A stretch of DNA of 64,000 nucleotides, taken from the NCBI RefSeq assembly GCF_003477705.1, contig NZ_QUDV01000004.1:186001-250000 (forward strand). The letters are read 5' to 3'. The notes beneath the pieces were generated by a model. The model was not told the origin of the DNA. It made no database searches and saw only the letters and a program-made list of their open reading frames with translations. Below are positions 46,101 to 54,308 of this stretch, piece after piece. How positions within the stretch are numbered: position 1 is the first letter of the stretch; each line of letters starts with the position of its first letter. The translations under genes were made by a program, and so were the position numbers. Origin of the DNA: Dorea sp. AF36-15AT (GTDB lineage Bacteria > Bacillota > Clostridia > Lachnospirales > Lachnospiraceae).

Positions 46101-46771
46101 CTTACCGAGATCTGGAAGGAAAAAAGCTGAAATACACCGTATCGGAGTTAAAGAAGCGAGCATATCTGGCAGAGGAAGCGGGAGAGCTTCCATATGAAGA
46201 CGAACCTGTGGTGCCATTGATCCCAAGATTTCTGCAGGGCGAGGAAGAGATTACCGGAGCACCGCGAGGTACCGCATATCACAGAGTGATGGAGCTTCTG
46301 GATTTCACAAAGGAATATGATCTTGAAGGTACAGAGGCAGCGATTGAGAAGATGTGCGAATCCGGACGGATTGCAGGAGAGATGGCAGAGAGCGTGAGGC
46401 CGAAAGATATCCTTACCTTTATCCATACAACATCCGGACAGCGCATGAAGCAGGCAGCAGAAGAGAACAAGCTGAGGAAGGAGCAGCCGTTTGTACTGGG
46501 AATTCCGGCGCGGGACATTTATCCGGAGATGACAGAAGAGGATGAGACCATGCTGGTACAGGGAATCATCGATGTCTGCTTTGAGGAAGACGGGGAACTC
46601 GTGGTGCTCGATTATAAGACCGATAAGATCTGGTCGGAACAGAAACTTCTGGATAAATACCAGTCCCAGCTTGAGTATTATGCAAGGGCGCTGGAGCAGA
46701 TTACCGGAAAGAAAGTACGGGAAAAAATCATATATTCATTTACCATGCAAAAAGAATTTGCGTGGAAGTAA
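43139..46771 (+). CDS. addA: ATP-dependent helicase/nuclease subunit A
   Basis: The 1210-residue UvrD-like helicase and nuclease is the motor of the AddAB complex. Motif I is VSAAAGSGKTAVLVERI; motif II IDEYQDSN; SIHKSKGLEFP is motif V; the C-terminal nuclease carries VVLDYKTDKIW. Length is normal for Firmicutes. ATG 43139 has an ideal AAAGGAGG site inside addB. A hairpin terminator follows the stop codon at once. Confidence 0.97.
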   Translation: MGVQWTEEQRQVIELGGRNILVSAAAGSGKTAVLVERIITMLTRKENPVDVDRLLIVTFTEAAAAEMKERIRQAIEDQAEKRPEDANLNRQATLIHSAQITTIHSFCLSVIREHFHTIDLDPAFRIGEEGELKLLRGDVMQEMLEQYYEEADPEFLNLVESYGGSRDDKKIEELIERLYEFSRSYPEPDRWLAECVHAYEVENMEELQATVYYQAMQKNMVGYMAGAKELLQQGLAVCMAPDGPQMYMDALEDDLRQIERLEQAEGYEETYEAIQRINWKRLASNRKNQASEEKANFVKRVRDNVKDMIKDLKSLYYELPGEDVLTEIGRCRPYMQMLARLTTDFSKRFEEIKRSRNMIDFDDMEQYAMRILTREEDGRLVPSKVAEEYQKQFYEIMIDEYQDSNLIQETILTSVSGKWTGRNNIFMVGDVKQSIYRFRLSRPELFMEKYDSYTLTDGPEQRIDLHKNFRSRKEVLAGANDIFRQIMIRDLGGVEYDDRAALYPGASYPEISDPQADNIPELILVDLEDDVESGADVEKLSNREKEASVIAGRIHELIRHQIVKDKKTEQMRPAEFRDIVILTRSMKGYADVYMEVLKKEGIPVYAGSSEGYFETREIGVLLDYLRILNNKRQDVPLASVLRSIFGHMTDEELARIKGNYRDKPFHQAVSCYAKEGSDKVIKSKLVTCLDQMEHFRRMIPYTALHRLLDKIMQETGYRDYISALPAGEQRAANLDMLLEKARTFESSSYKGVFHFIRYVEQLQKYEIDYGEANTADEQSNTVRLMSIHKSKGLEFPIVIVAGMGKQFNRQDSKGDVLMHASLGIGLESVDLETRTKCPTLIRNVIAREEVLESMGEELRVLYVALTRAKEKLIVTGTLSDPETKVREAMNQALYHKENMAAHPTPMSFGQLAGAKRYLDWILPAVAGRGEKSPFRIQIVDMSQVRGSQIEQTAEQMVTRQALENWNVEEVYDEKMQERLKQQFYYQYPYRDLEGKKLKYTVSELKKRAYLAEEAGELPYEDEPVVPLIPRFLQGEEEITGAPRGTAYHRVMELLDFTKEYDLEGTEAAIEKMCESGRIAGEMAESVRPKDILTFIHTTSGQRMKQAAEENKLRKEQPFVLGIPARDIYPEMTEEDETMLVQGIIDVCFEEDGELVVLDYKTDKIWSEQKLLDKYQSQLEYYARALEQITGKKVREKIIYSFTMQKEFAWK

Positions 46772-46777
46772 AGTATG

Positions 46778-46809
46778 GGCAGTTCGGTGAAAACCGGACT
46801 GCCTTTTTC
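46778..46809 (+). terminator. Terminator of the addBA genes
   Basis: GGCAGTTCGGT / ACCGGACTGCC (11 bp, one U-G) with a GAAA tetraloop, then TTTTT. Confidence 0.92.
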
Positions 46810-46873
46810 TGGTTCGTTCCGCTAATTGTATAATGTATTCGGAGTGTTCCCTCCTTCTCACTTCCTAACCTTT

Positions 46874-47055
46874 GTATATCAGATGGGAGATGACTCCCAT
46901 CTCTATAGGTGGTGAGAAACAAGCTGGTATCAGTGGTGGGAGTCAATCCCCCAGCTGATATAGCCTCCGGCAGGATGGCAGAGGTGCGCAGTAGAAGTAT
47001 GTCATGCAATTGCATGACGCGCACCTCGCAGCAAGAATGCCGAGGCATTCTTGAA
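46874..47055 (+). repeat. Dispersed palindromic repeat, long copy
   Basis: This 182-base copy matches the element at 31154-31282 except for 52 extra bases inside. The extra part begins with a perfect hairpin GATGGGAG-ATGA-CTCCCATC and is bounded by similar TATCAG..GGGAG direct repeats. The other stems (GAGGTGCG / CGCACCTC and CAAGAATGCC / GGCATTCTTG) are intact. It sits between the addA terminator and the padR promoter. The remaining non-coding sequence of this 398-base gap holds only the terminator and promoter listed separately. Confidence 0.85.
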
Positions 47056-47064
47056 AATATTATA

Positions 47065-47093
47065 TTGACTCACAATATTATATATCGTATAGT
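47065..47093 (+). promoter_or_regulatory. Promoter of the PadR module with overlapping dyad
   Basis: TTGACT (47065-47070), 17 bases, TATAGT (47088-47093). An AT-rich imperfect dyad centred on TCG near 47086 covers the -10 box, consistent with autorepression by the PadR protein encoded 77 bases downstream. The dyad role is inference. Confidence 0.6.
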
Positions 47094-47169
47094 ATTATAA
47101 ACAACACAAATAGACAAGATGAGAAGAATAAATATGACGGATAATAAAAAGAAGTGAGGAAGTGACGAT

Positions 47170-47493
47170 ATGGTTTTTAACACAGGTGCAGCTCTGCTAG
47201 ATGCGATTGTACTTGCGGTTGTATCGAGAGAAAACGAAGGAACATATGGCTACAAGATCACGCAGGATGTCCGTAAAGTACTGGATGTGTCAGAGTCAAC
47301 ACTGTATCCGGTGCTGAGAAGGCTGCAGAAGAATGCGTATCTGGAAGTATATGATAGGCAGTTCGATGGCAGAAACAGACGGTATTATAAGGTGACAGAT
47401 CAGGGAATTGTCCAACTTGAGAAATACCGGGTGGAATGGAAGGAATATGCGAAGAAGATCAGTGATATATTTGAGGGAGGAGTAAAGCTATGA
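47170..47493 (+). CDS. PadR-family transcriptional regulator
   Basis: The 107-residue winged-helix protein matches PadR regulators: LLDAIVLAVVSRENEGTYGY at the start, then VSESTLYPVLRRLQKNAYLE as recognition region and RNRRYYKVTDQG as the wing. Members of this short class often repress their own operon and respond to cell-envelope-active drugs. It overlaps the DUF1700 gene by four bases (ATGA). The three-gene order PadR-DUF1700-DUF4097 is common in Firmicutes. Confidence 0.92.
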   Translation: MVFNTGAALLDAIVLAVVSRENEGTYGYKITQDVRKVLDVSESTLYPVLRRLQKNAYLEVYDRQFDGRNRRYYKVTDQGIVQLEKYRVEWKEYAKKISDIFEGGVKL

Positions 47494-48203
47494 CAAGGAA
47501 TGAGTATCTGACCAGGCTGGCAGAGCTCTTGCAGGATATTCCGGCAGAAGAGCGAGTGGCGGCTATGGAGTATTATAATGATTATTTTGATGATGCTGGC
47601 GGCGAGAATGAGCAGCAGGTAATCAGAGAACTTGGAAGTCCTGAGCAGGTGGCAGCAGAAGTTAAGGCAGGACTTGGTAAAACAGAAAGTAAAAATGAGG
47701 AAGCGTCACACACAGAGACATATCGTGATCCAGTGAATAATGACAGACAGACTTCCTATAGTTATGGAAATAATCCACAGTATCGGAATGGTAATCCGAT
47801 GCCAGAGACAAAAGAGTCATGGATCAGTAACGGTTGGAAAATTGCTTTGGTGGTATTGCTTGTGATTATTCTGATACCGGTTGGAGGGCCATTGGTCGTG
47901 TTTGTAATCGGAACACTGTTTGGTCTGATTGTGGCAGCGTTTTTTATCTTTATCGCATTAGTGATTGTGGCAATCTGTCTTGTGATTGTAGGAGTGATAC
48001 TTGCAGGAAATGGAATTCTGGCAATTGGAACCAGTTTTGCGGCGGCGTGTGTGATCATTGGTATTGGACTAATATTAGCAGCAATCGGATGCGCAGCTAC
48101 TGTGGGGACCATCTGGCTGTGTACGATCGTGCTTCCGGTGATGTACCATTTTATTGTAAATCTCTGTAGAAAACCATTTCAGAAGAAGGGAGGAGCAGCA
48201 TAA
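47490..48203 (+). CDS. DUF1700 membrane protein
   Basis: The 237-residue protein has the DUF1700 N-terminal domain (about 1-70: MTRNEYLTRLAELLQDIPAE, EYYNDYFDDAGGENEQQVI, ELGSPEQVA), a Gln/Asn-rich linker and four or more C-terminal membrane helices (about 115-225). It is co-translated with padR (4-base overlap) and with the DUF4097 gene (1-base overlap). The function of the family is not established; a role in membrane stress is suspected. Confidence 0.88.
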   Translation: MTRNEYLTRLAELLQDIPAEERVAAMEYYNDYFDDAGGENEQQVIRELGSPEQVAAEVKAGLGKTESKNEEASHTETYRDPVNNDRQTSYSYGNNPQYRNGNPMPETKESWISNGWKIALVVLLVIILIPVGGPLVVFVIGTLFGLIVAAFFIFIALVIVAICLVIVGVILAGNGILAIGTSFAAACVIIGIGLILAAIGCAATVGTIWLCTIVLPVMYHFIVNLCRKPFQKKGGAA

Positions 48204-49048
48204 TGAAAAAAGGATGGAAGACGTTTTGGATCAGTTGTATCATAATCTTTTGCCTGGGATGCGGACTCTGCCTTGTGGGAGCAGCGCTTGGAGCTACTGC
48301 TTCCGGAGTTTTGGGCCAGTTTGATGTGGTGGACAGTGTAAAAGTGTTAAATAAACGGATTGTATGGAGTCATATCAGGCATAAAGACTCGCAGTCGTCA
48401 GAACCGGAAGAGTACAGTGACAGCTATACAAATATCCGTAAGCTGGATGTCGATATGACCGGAGTAGAATTGAAGATTTTACCATCTTCCGATGAACAGG
48501 TACATGTAAAGTGCAGCAATACACAGCCTCAGATAGAATTTGACTGTGAGCAGCAGGGAGATACGCTGGAGATATCAACAACGGATGATATTAAGGTATT
48601 CAATCGTATGAAGGATACAGTTACAGTCTGGATTCAGATACCGGCAGAGATGTTGCAAGAGGCAGATCTTACCAATGATGCTGGTATGATCTATATCAGG
48701 AAAATTTCGGCAGACGATCTGTCAATTGATGTGGGAGCAGGAGAAGCAGAAATTGAAGAATTTCGGGCAAATGTGCTGGAACTTGATTGTGGAGCGGGTA
48801 GCATTACAGCATCCGGAACTGTTCTTGCAGAAGCAGATGTAGAATGCGGTGTGGGCGAAGTGAATCTGACACTGCAGGGCAAGGCAGAAGAATACAGCTA
48901 TGATCTGGATTGTTCGGTTGGAAGTATCATTCTGGATGGTGATGAGATCGGTGGTATAGGAACCAGACAGTCACACCATGTGGATGGCGGCAAATATCTG
49001 AATGTGGACTGTGGTGTGGGAGAGGTGAATCTGAGCTTTACAGAGTAA
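48203..49048 (+). CDS. DUF4097-type beta-strand repeat protein
   Basis: The 281-residue protein has one N-terminal membrane helix (about 8-33) and an outside beta-solenoid-like domain of short repeats, including SIDVGAGEAEIEEF, LDCGAGSITASG, VECGVGEVNLTL and LDCSVGSIILDG. Such DUF4097 proteins accompany PadR-DUF1700 in Firmicutes and are probable surface sensors or adhesins; function unknown. It ends the module. No sorting motif is seen. Confidence 0.86.
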   Translation: MKKGWKTFWISCIIIFCLGCGLCLVGAALGATASGVLGQFDVVDSVKVLNKRIVWSHIRHKDSQSSEPEEYSDSYTNIRKLDVDMTGVELKILPSSDEQVHVKCSNTQPQIEFDCEQQGDTLEISTTDDIKVFNRMKDTVTVWIQIPAEMLQEADLTNDAGMIYIRKISADDLSIDVGAGEAEIEEFRANVLELDCGAGSITASGTVLAEADVECGVGEVNLTLQGKAEEYSYDLDCSVGSIILDGDEIGGIGTRQSHHVDGGKYLNVDCGVGEVNLSFTE

Positions 49049-49147
49049 TCCGGCAGCGATCATCATTCTATAAGAATCGGATGTGTATGAATAGACGATA
49101 ATGAATCTGTCAATACTTCCTGTAGAATCAGGAAAGGGGCAGATAAT

Positions 49148-49357
49148 ATGTCTGGAAAAAAAGATAAACCGATTGATCTCAGTAAGGTGACACCGGATGA
49201 GAAAATGAAATACGAAATTGCGGAAGAACTGGGACTTCTGGATCAGGTGCTTCAGAAAGGATGGAAGTCGCTGTCATCAAAAGAAACGGGACGAATCGGT
49301 GGATTGATCACAAAAAAGCGCAGGGAAGCGTCAAATAATCACAGAAATGTTAATTAG
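49148..49357 (+). CDS. Small acid-soluble spore protein, alpha/beta type (divergent)
   Basis: The 69-residue basic protein matches alpha/beta-type SASP: KYEIAEELGL holds the germination-protease site pattern and GWKSLSSKETGRIGGLITKK matches the conserved glycine/lysine-rich DNA-binding half. SASPs coat and protect spore DNA. It is a single-gene unit with an AAAGGGG site and no clear terminator nearby. Forespore-specific expression by sigma-G would be expected, but I did not find a convincing sigma-G promoter. Family identity is likely, exact class less so. Confidence 0.75.
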   Translation: MSGKKDKPIDLSKVTPDEKMKYEIAEELGLLDQVLQKGWKSLSSKETGRIGGLITKKRREASNNHRNVN

Positions 49358-49426
49358 TATGAACTTTTCATGTCATTGCTTGCAAAGGAATAATCCTTTT
49401 GATACAATCTCCTGACAGGTGATGCT

Positions 49427-50101
49427 ATGAGAGAGAAGATTAATGTATTAGATGTGAATATAGAGTACTGCTCGGCAAAGCAGGCATTAAAAGCAGCTGT
49501 GGAATATATGGATACACCCGCTACCAGCGTGATCGATCTGGTTACGATCGAAGCACTTATGTATGCCAGAGATGATCAGGGTTACCGGGAAGCAATCGAA
49601 CAGAGTGATCTGGTGCTTCCGGGGCAGAAGGATATCCTGGAAGCGGCAGGGATTACGGATTCCAGAAGTATCCGTGAGACCGCGTCGCAGACGTTCTTAA
49701 GACTCTGGTTAAAGTATCTGCATCGGAATCACTGCAGAGTTTATTTATTAGTAGAGACAGATGAAGAGGTGGATGCGCTTACGGGATGTCTTACAGAGGA
49801 ATACCGTGGCATTGCGATCGTTGGTGCAGCCAAAGTGGCACCGGGCACGGAAGCGGACGATATGCTGGTGAATGCGATCAACGGTGGCGAAGCAGATTGC
49901 GTGATCGCGATACTCACGCCGCCGGTACAGGAGCAATTTATTGCCAGGAACAGAAGTCAGATCAATACGAGAGTCTGGCTTGGCGCAGGTAAACTGATGG
50001 AATTTGCATATCGCCAGAAGAGCGGCAAGGGCAAAGTGATGACATTTCTGGATCGTATGCTTTTTAGACGTGAGATAGAAAAAACAAAAAAAGAATCTTA
50101 A
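49427..50101 (+). CDS. Divergent WecG/TagA/CpsF-family protein
   Basis: The 224-residue protein follows the outline of WecG/TagA glycosyltransferases, which transfer N-acetylmannosamine(-uronate) to lipid-linked sugars. However, the usual LVLPDG-type motif with the catalytic aspartate reads LVLPGQKD here, and the C-terminal RAP/EW-type region is replaced by AYRQKSGKGKVM. It may be a non-canonical or non-catalytic member. No membrane helices are seen. It stands alone between the spore protein gene and a strong terminator. I place it in the family with moderate confidence only. Confidence 0.55.
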   Translation: MREKINVLDVNIEYCSAKQALKAAVEYMDTPATSVIDLVTIEALMYARDDQGYREAIEQSDLVLPGQKDILEAAGITDSRSIRETASQTFLRLWLKYLHRNHCRVYLLVETDEEVDALTGCLTEEYRGIAIVGAAKVAPGTEADDMLVNAINGGEADCVIAILTPPVQEQFIARNRSQINTRVWLGAGKLMEFAYRQKSGKGKVMTFLDRMLFRREIEKTKKES

Positions 50102-50185
50102 GATGTAAGATATGTGGACTTGGACTTAAAAGGGATTTGTACACAATGTATAGGAGATAAAAGTCTGAAGATTATCTTAAAAGCT

Positions 50186-50228
50186 GAGGAAATCAACAAA
50201 AATACTTGATTTCCTCTTTCTTTTTTTG
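50186..50228 (+). terminator. Terminator after the WecG/TagA-like gene
   Basis: GAGGAAATCA / TGATTTCCTC (50186-50195 and 50207-50216) followed by TTTCTTTTTTTG. Confidence 0.92.
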
Positions 50229-50331
50229 TTGATATGTATTAAGATAAAAAATAGTAATATGCAGAACCAGGCAAATGTATACGTCAGATATTGTGAAAAA
50301 TGCATATTGAAATCAATGGAGGAGATGGACT

Positions 50332-51420
50332 ATGATATCTAATCAGATACTTCAAAACACAATTGATGGTTTGAAGGAGATCACCAGAATTGACCTGTGC
50401 GTCATGGATACCGATGGAAAAACTCTTGCAACAACATTTTCCGGGCAGGTAAGTTATGAAGAGGCGGTAATGGCATTTGCGTCATCACCGGCTGACAGTC
50501 AAGTGATTCAGGGGTGTCAGTTTTTTAAGATTTTTGATGAACACCAACTAGAGTATATATTATTAGCAAATGGCGGAAGCGACGATGTGTATATGGTAGG
50601 CAAGCTTGCAGCATTCCAGATACAGAGTCTGCTGATTGCATACAAGGAGCGTTTTGATAAGGACAATTTTGTTAAGAATCTGTTGCTTGACAATCTGCTC
50701 CTGGTAGATATTTATAACAGAGCCAAAAAATTACATATTGACACAGAGGCTAGGCGTGTTATCTTTATTGTGGAGACGAACCATGAGAAAGACAATAGTC
50801 GTCTGGACAACATTCGCGGAATCTTAAGTGCGCGTACCAAGGATTTTATCACAGCGGTCGATGAGAAAGATATTATCATCATGAAGCAGCTTGGACTGAC
50901 AGAAGGATATCCGGAGCTTGAGAAGGCAGCCGCAGAATTTTACGATGCGCTGAAGAGCGAAGGCGAGGAGAATGTAAGGATTGCTTACGGTACGATCGTT
51001 AATGATATCCGTGAAGTATCCAAATCATATAAAGAAGCGAAGCTTGCACTGGATGTCGGCAAAATATTCTTTGACGAGAAGAAGGTTATCGCGTATAGTA
51101 CATTAGGTATCGGGCGATTGATCTATCAGTTGCCGATTCCGCTTTGTAAAATGTTTATCCGTGAAATTTTTGAGGGGAAATCTCCGGATGAATTTGACGA
51201 AGAGACACTGGCTACGATCAATAAGTTCTTTGAGAACAGCCTGAATGTGTCTGAGACTTCAAGACAGCTTTATATCCACCGTAATACATTGGTATATCGT
51301 CTGGACAAGCTGCAGAAGAGTACGGGACTTGATCTCAGAGTATTTGAAGATGCGATCACATTTAAGATTGCATTAATGGTAGTCAAGTACATGAAATATA
51401 TGGAGTCGATGGAGTATTAA
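50332..51420 (+). CDS. CdaR/PucR-family transcriptional regulator
   Basis: The 362-residue protein has an N-terminal sensor region (about 1-135), a middle GGDEF-like degenerate domain and a C-terminal PucR-type helix-turn-helix: NVSETSRQLYIHRNTLVYRL. The family controls sugar-diacid, purine or amino-acid use. Next to ftsEX, however, its target is unclear. Co-transcription with ftsE (18-base gap) is likely. Ligand unknown. Confidence 0.82.
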   Translation: MISNQILQNTIDGLKEITRIDLCVMDTDGKTLATTFSGQVSYEEAVMAFASSPADSQVIQGCQFFKIFDEHQLEYILLANGGSDDVYMVGKLAAFQIQSLLIAYKERFDKDNFVKNLLLDNLLLVDIYNRAKKLHIDTEARRVIFIVETNHEKDNSRLDNIRGILSARTKDFITAVDEKDIIIMKQLGLTEGYPELEKAAAEFYDALKSEGEENVRIAYGTIVNDIREVSKSYKEAKLALDVGKIFFDEKKVIAYSTLGIGRLIYQLPIPLCKMFIREIFEGKSPDEFDEETLATINKFFENSLNVSETSRQLYIHRNTLVYRLDKLQKSTGLDLRVFEDAITFKIALMVVKYMKYMESMEY

Positions 51421-51438
51421 ATAATTTAGGAGGAAAGT

Positions 51439-52125
51439 ATGATTGAATTAAATGAGGTAACGAAAGAGTACTCAAAAGGGGTTGCTGCTCTGAACGGTGT
51501 CAATCTGAAGATCGAACAGGGCGAATTCGTATTTATCGTAGGTGACAGTGGTTCCGGTAAGTCTACACTGATCAAGCTGATCATGAAGGAACTGGAGCCT
51601 ACATCCGGCACTATCATGGTGAACGGACAGAACCTTGAAAGATTAAAGCACAGAAAGATTCCGATGTACCGCAGAGGTCTGGGCGTTGTGTACCAGGATT
51701 TCCGTCTGCTGAAGGATCGTAATATTTATGAAAATATTGCATTTGCGCAGCGTGTCGTAGAGACACCAACACGTATCATCAAGAAGAAAGTTCCGGCGGC
51801 ATTGTCTCTGGTAGGACTGGCGCAGAAGTATAAGTCATATCCGAAGGAGCTGTCCGGTGGTGAGCAGCAGCGAGTTGCTATTGCAAGAGCGATTGTGAAT
51901 GAGCCGGCAATTCTTCTGGCAGATGAGCCGACAGGTAACCTGGATCCGACCAACTCATGGGAGATCATGAAGCTTCTTGAGGAGGCCAATGAGCGAGGAA
52001 CAACAGTGCTTGTTGTTACGCATAACCAGGAGATTGTCAACGAGATGAAAAAGCGTGTTATTACAATGAAAAAAGGGGTCATTGTAAGCGACGAGCAAAG
52101 AGGTGGGTATAATAATGAGAATTAG
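51439..52125 (+). CDS. ftsE: Cell division ATP-binding protein FtsE
   Basis: The 228-residue ABC ATPase partners with FtsX to control peptidoglycan hydrolysis at division. Walker A GDSGSGKST, signature LSGGEQQR and Walker B ILLADEPTGNLD are present. AGGAGG lies upstream; the gene overlaps ftsX by 11 bases. The ftsEX-hydrolase order downstream is typical for Firmicutes. Confidence 0.97.
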   Translation: MIELNEVTKEYSKGVAALNGVNLKIEQGEFVFIVGDSGSGKSTLIKLIMKELEPTSGTIMVNGQNLERLKHRKIPMYRRGLGVVYQDFRLLKDRNIYENIAFAQRVVETPTRIIKKKVPAALSLVGLAQKYKSYPKELSGGEQQRVAIARAIVNEPAILLADEPTGNLDPTNSWEIMKLLEEANERGTTVLVVTHNQEIVNEMKKRVITMKKGVIVSDEQRGGYNNEN

Positions 52126-53023
52126 TACGATCGGATATCAGACAAAACAGGGTTTTAAGAATATCGGAAGAAACAAAATGTTCTCCGTTGCGTCTATTGC
52201 GACCATGGCGGCATGTATCTTCCTGTTTGGTATATTCTTTTCAATTGTAACCAATTTCAGATACATGGTTCAGAAAGCCGAGGAAGGCGTTGCGATTACG
52301 GTATTCTTTGATGAAGAAGCAACTGATGCGCAGATCAAGAAGATCGGCGATGAGCTGAAAAGCCAGAACGGCGTATTGAAGGTGAATTTTGTATCGGCAG
52401 ACGAAGCATGGGATTCCTTTAAGGACGAGTATTTCGGAGACGCCAAAGAACTGGCAGACGGATTTAAGGATGATAATCCGCTGAGCGGATCTGACAACTA
52501 CGAAGTATACATGAGTGATGTGTCCAAGCAGAAAGATGTTGTATCTTATGCAGAGAAGCTGGACGGAGTGAGTAAGGTCAATAAGTCTGACGTAGTAGCG
52601 AAGACACTGACCAGCGTGAACCGACTGATCTATTATGTATCTATTGTATTAATCGGCATTCTGCTTGCAGTATCCATCTTCCTGATCAGTAATACTGTTA
52701 CTATGGGTATTACCGTGCGAAGAGAAGAGATTGCGATCATGAAATATATTGGAGCAAAGGACGGATTCGTCCGGGCACCGTTTATCATCGAAGGTCTTGT
52801 GATCGGACTGATCGGTGCGGTGATTCCGCTGGTGATCCTGTACTTTGTATATGATAAGGCAGTTGCTTATGTGATGACCAAGTTCAGCCTGCTGAACAAT
52901 ATCATCGAGTTCCTTCCGGTAACGACAGTATACCGTACGTTACTTCCGGTCGGTCTGATCCTCGGTGTAGGTATTGGTTTCATTGGCAGTGCATTTACTA
53001 TTCGTAAACATCTGAGGGTATAA
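52115..53023 (+). CDS. ftsX: Cell division protein FtsX
   Basis: The 302-residue membrane protein has one N-terminal helix (about 22-44), an extracellular domain (about 45-165) that binds a hydrolase or adaptor, and three C-terminal helices from about residue 170. ITVRREEIAIMKYIGA is the conserved coupling region. ATG 52115 lies inside the ftsE end, with AGAGGTGG before it. It transmits FtsE ATP hydrolysis to an outside murein hydrolase, probably the next gene product. Confidence 0.96.
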   Translation: MRISTIGYQTKQGFKNIGRNKMFSVASIATMAACIFLFGIFFSIVTNFRYMVQKAEEGVAITVFFDEEATDAQIKKIGDELKSQNGVLKVNFVSADEAWDSFKDEYFGDAKELADGFKDDNPLSGSDNYEVYMSDVSKQKDVVSYAEKLDGVSKVNKSDVVAKTLTSVNRLIYYVSIVLIGILLAVSIFLISNTVTMGITVRREEIAIMKYIGAKDGFVRAPFIIEGLVIGLIGAVIPLVILYFVYDKAVAYVMTKFSLLNNIIEFLPVTTVYRTLLPVGLILGVGIGFIGSAFTIRKHLRV

Positions 53024-53103
53024 TTAATAAAAGTAACTTTTTAGAATTAGATGAGGGTTTGAGAAACAGATAATTAGGCAGGGGAAATTTAAGGAGAATT
53101 GTT

Positions 53104-54282
53104 ATGCAGAAAAAAAGAGTATTAAGTGTAATCTTAGCACTGACGCTTTCAATTGGGTGCGCGATTCCTGCACAGGCATCCTCAATTTCAGAGACACAGA
53201 AAAAGGGTGAAGAACTCCAGTCTCAGAAAGATTCAGCAGAAGCAGAGAAAGCCGCTCTGACCAAGCAGTTGAATGATCTGATCGATGAGATGGATAAGAC
53301 GACTGAAGATATTAACACCAAGCAGGAAGAGATTGATGCGAAAGAGACCGAACTGATCCAGGCTCAGATTGATGAGAATAATCAGTACGAGAGTATGAAG
53401 AAGCGTATCAAGTATATGTATGAGAACGGTAACACACAGTTTATTGAGGTTCTGTTAGAATCTAAGTCAATCGGTGAATTCCTGAATAATGCAGAATACA
53501 TTGCGCAGATTTCTGATTATGACAGACAGATGCTGAAAGAGTTCCAGCAGACAGTTCAGGATGTTGATGATCAAAAGACAGCACTGGAAACTGAGAAAGT
53601 GGAATTGGAGACATTACAGACACAGCTTCAGGATAAACAGAATGAAGTTTCAACATTGATTTCAGAGAAAGCGGATCTGATCGGTGATCTGGAAACAGCT
53701 ATTGGAGAGAATGCAGCCAAATTGCAGGCATTACAGGAAGAAGCTGCAAGACAGGCGCGTGTACAGCAGGAAGCTGCTGCAGCAGCAAATAGAGGAAACA
53801 GCAGTTCCGGATCATCTGGCGGCGGAAGCTCTTCTGGTGGAAGTAGCTCCGGCGGTGGAAGTTCATCGCCTGTAGCACCAATTACACCAAGTGGAAGCGG
53901 AAGACTTAGTAATCCGTGTCCGTCAGCCTATATCAGTAGTGAGTTTGGTGGACGTACATCACCGGGTGGTATCGGAAGTACAAACCATAAAGGACGTGAC
54001 TATGCAACAGGTACAGGAAGCCCGATTTATGCGGCAGCAAGCGGTACAGTTACAACTGTAAGTTATAATGTGGCAAGAGGTAATTATGTGGTGATTAACC
54101 ATGGTAACGGTCTTTCTACACTGTATCAGCATTGCAGTGCAACTTATGTAAGTGCAGGACAGTCTGTAAGTGCAGGACAGAATATTGCAGCGGTAGGTAC
54201 AACAGGATATTCTACTGGTCCGCATCTTCATTTTGAAGTATGGGTAAACGGCACTCCGGTTGACCCAAGACTGTATCTGTAG
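53104..54282 (+). CDS. PcsB/EnvC-like coiled-coil M23 murein hydrolase
   Basis: The 392-residue exported protein has a signal peptide (about 1-25), a long coiled coil (about 30-225) of Gln/Glu/Lys heptads, a Ser/Gly-rich linker (about 233-258) and a C-terminal M23 endopeptidase domain with zinc ligands in NHKGRDYA and HLHFEVW. Its place after ftsEX and its coiled coil match the FtsX-activated hydrolase or adaptor role, as for EnvC in Gram-negatives and PcsB in streptococci. Intact zinc ligands suggest it cleaves peptidoglycan itself. Confidence 0.9.
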   Translation: MQKKRVLSVILALTLSIGCAIPAQASSISETQKKGEELQSQKDSAEAEKAALTKQLNDLIDEMDKTTEDINTKQEEIDAKETELIQAQIDENNQYESMKKRIKYMYENGNTQFIEVLLESKSIGEFLNNAEYIAQISDYDRQMLKEFQQTVQDVDDQKTALETEKVELETLQTQLQDKQNEVSTLISEKADLIGDLETAIGENAAKLQALQEEAARQARVQQEAAAAANRGNSSSGSSGGGSSSGGSSSGGGSSSPVAPITPSGSGRLSNPCPSAYISSEFGGRTSPGGIGSTNHKGRDYATGTGSPIYAAASGTVTTVSYNVARGNYVVINHGNGLSTLYQHCSATYVSAGQSVSAGQNIAAVGTTGYSTGPHLHFEVWVNGTPVDPRLYL

Positions 54283-54308
54283 ATCTGGTTTAGACAAGGG
54301 ATTAAGGC

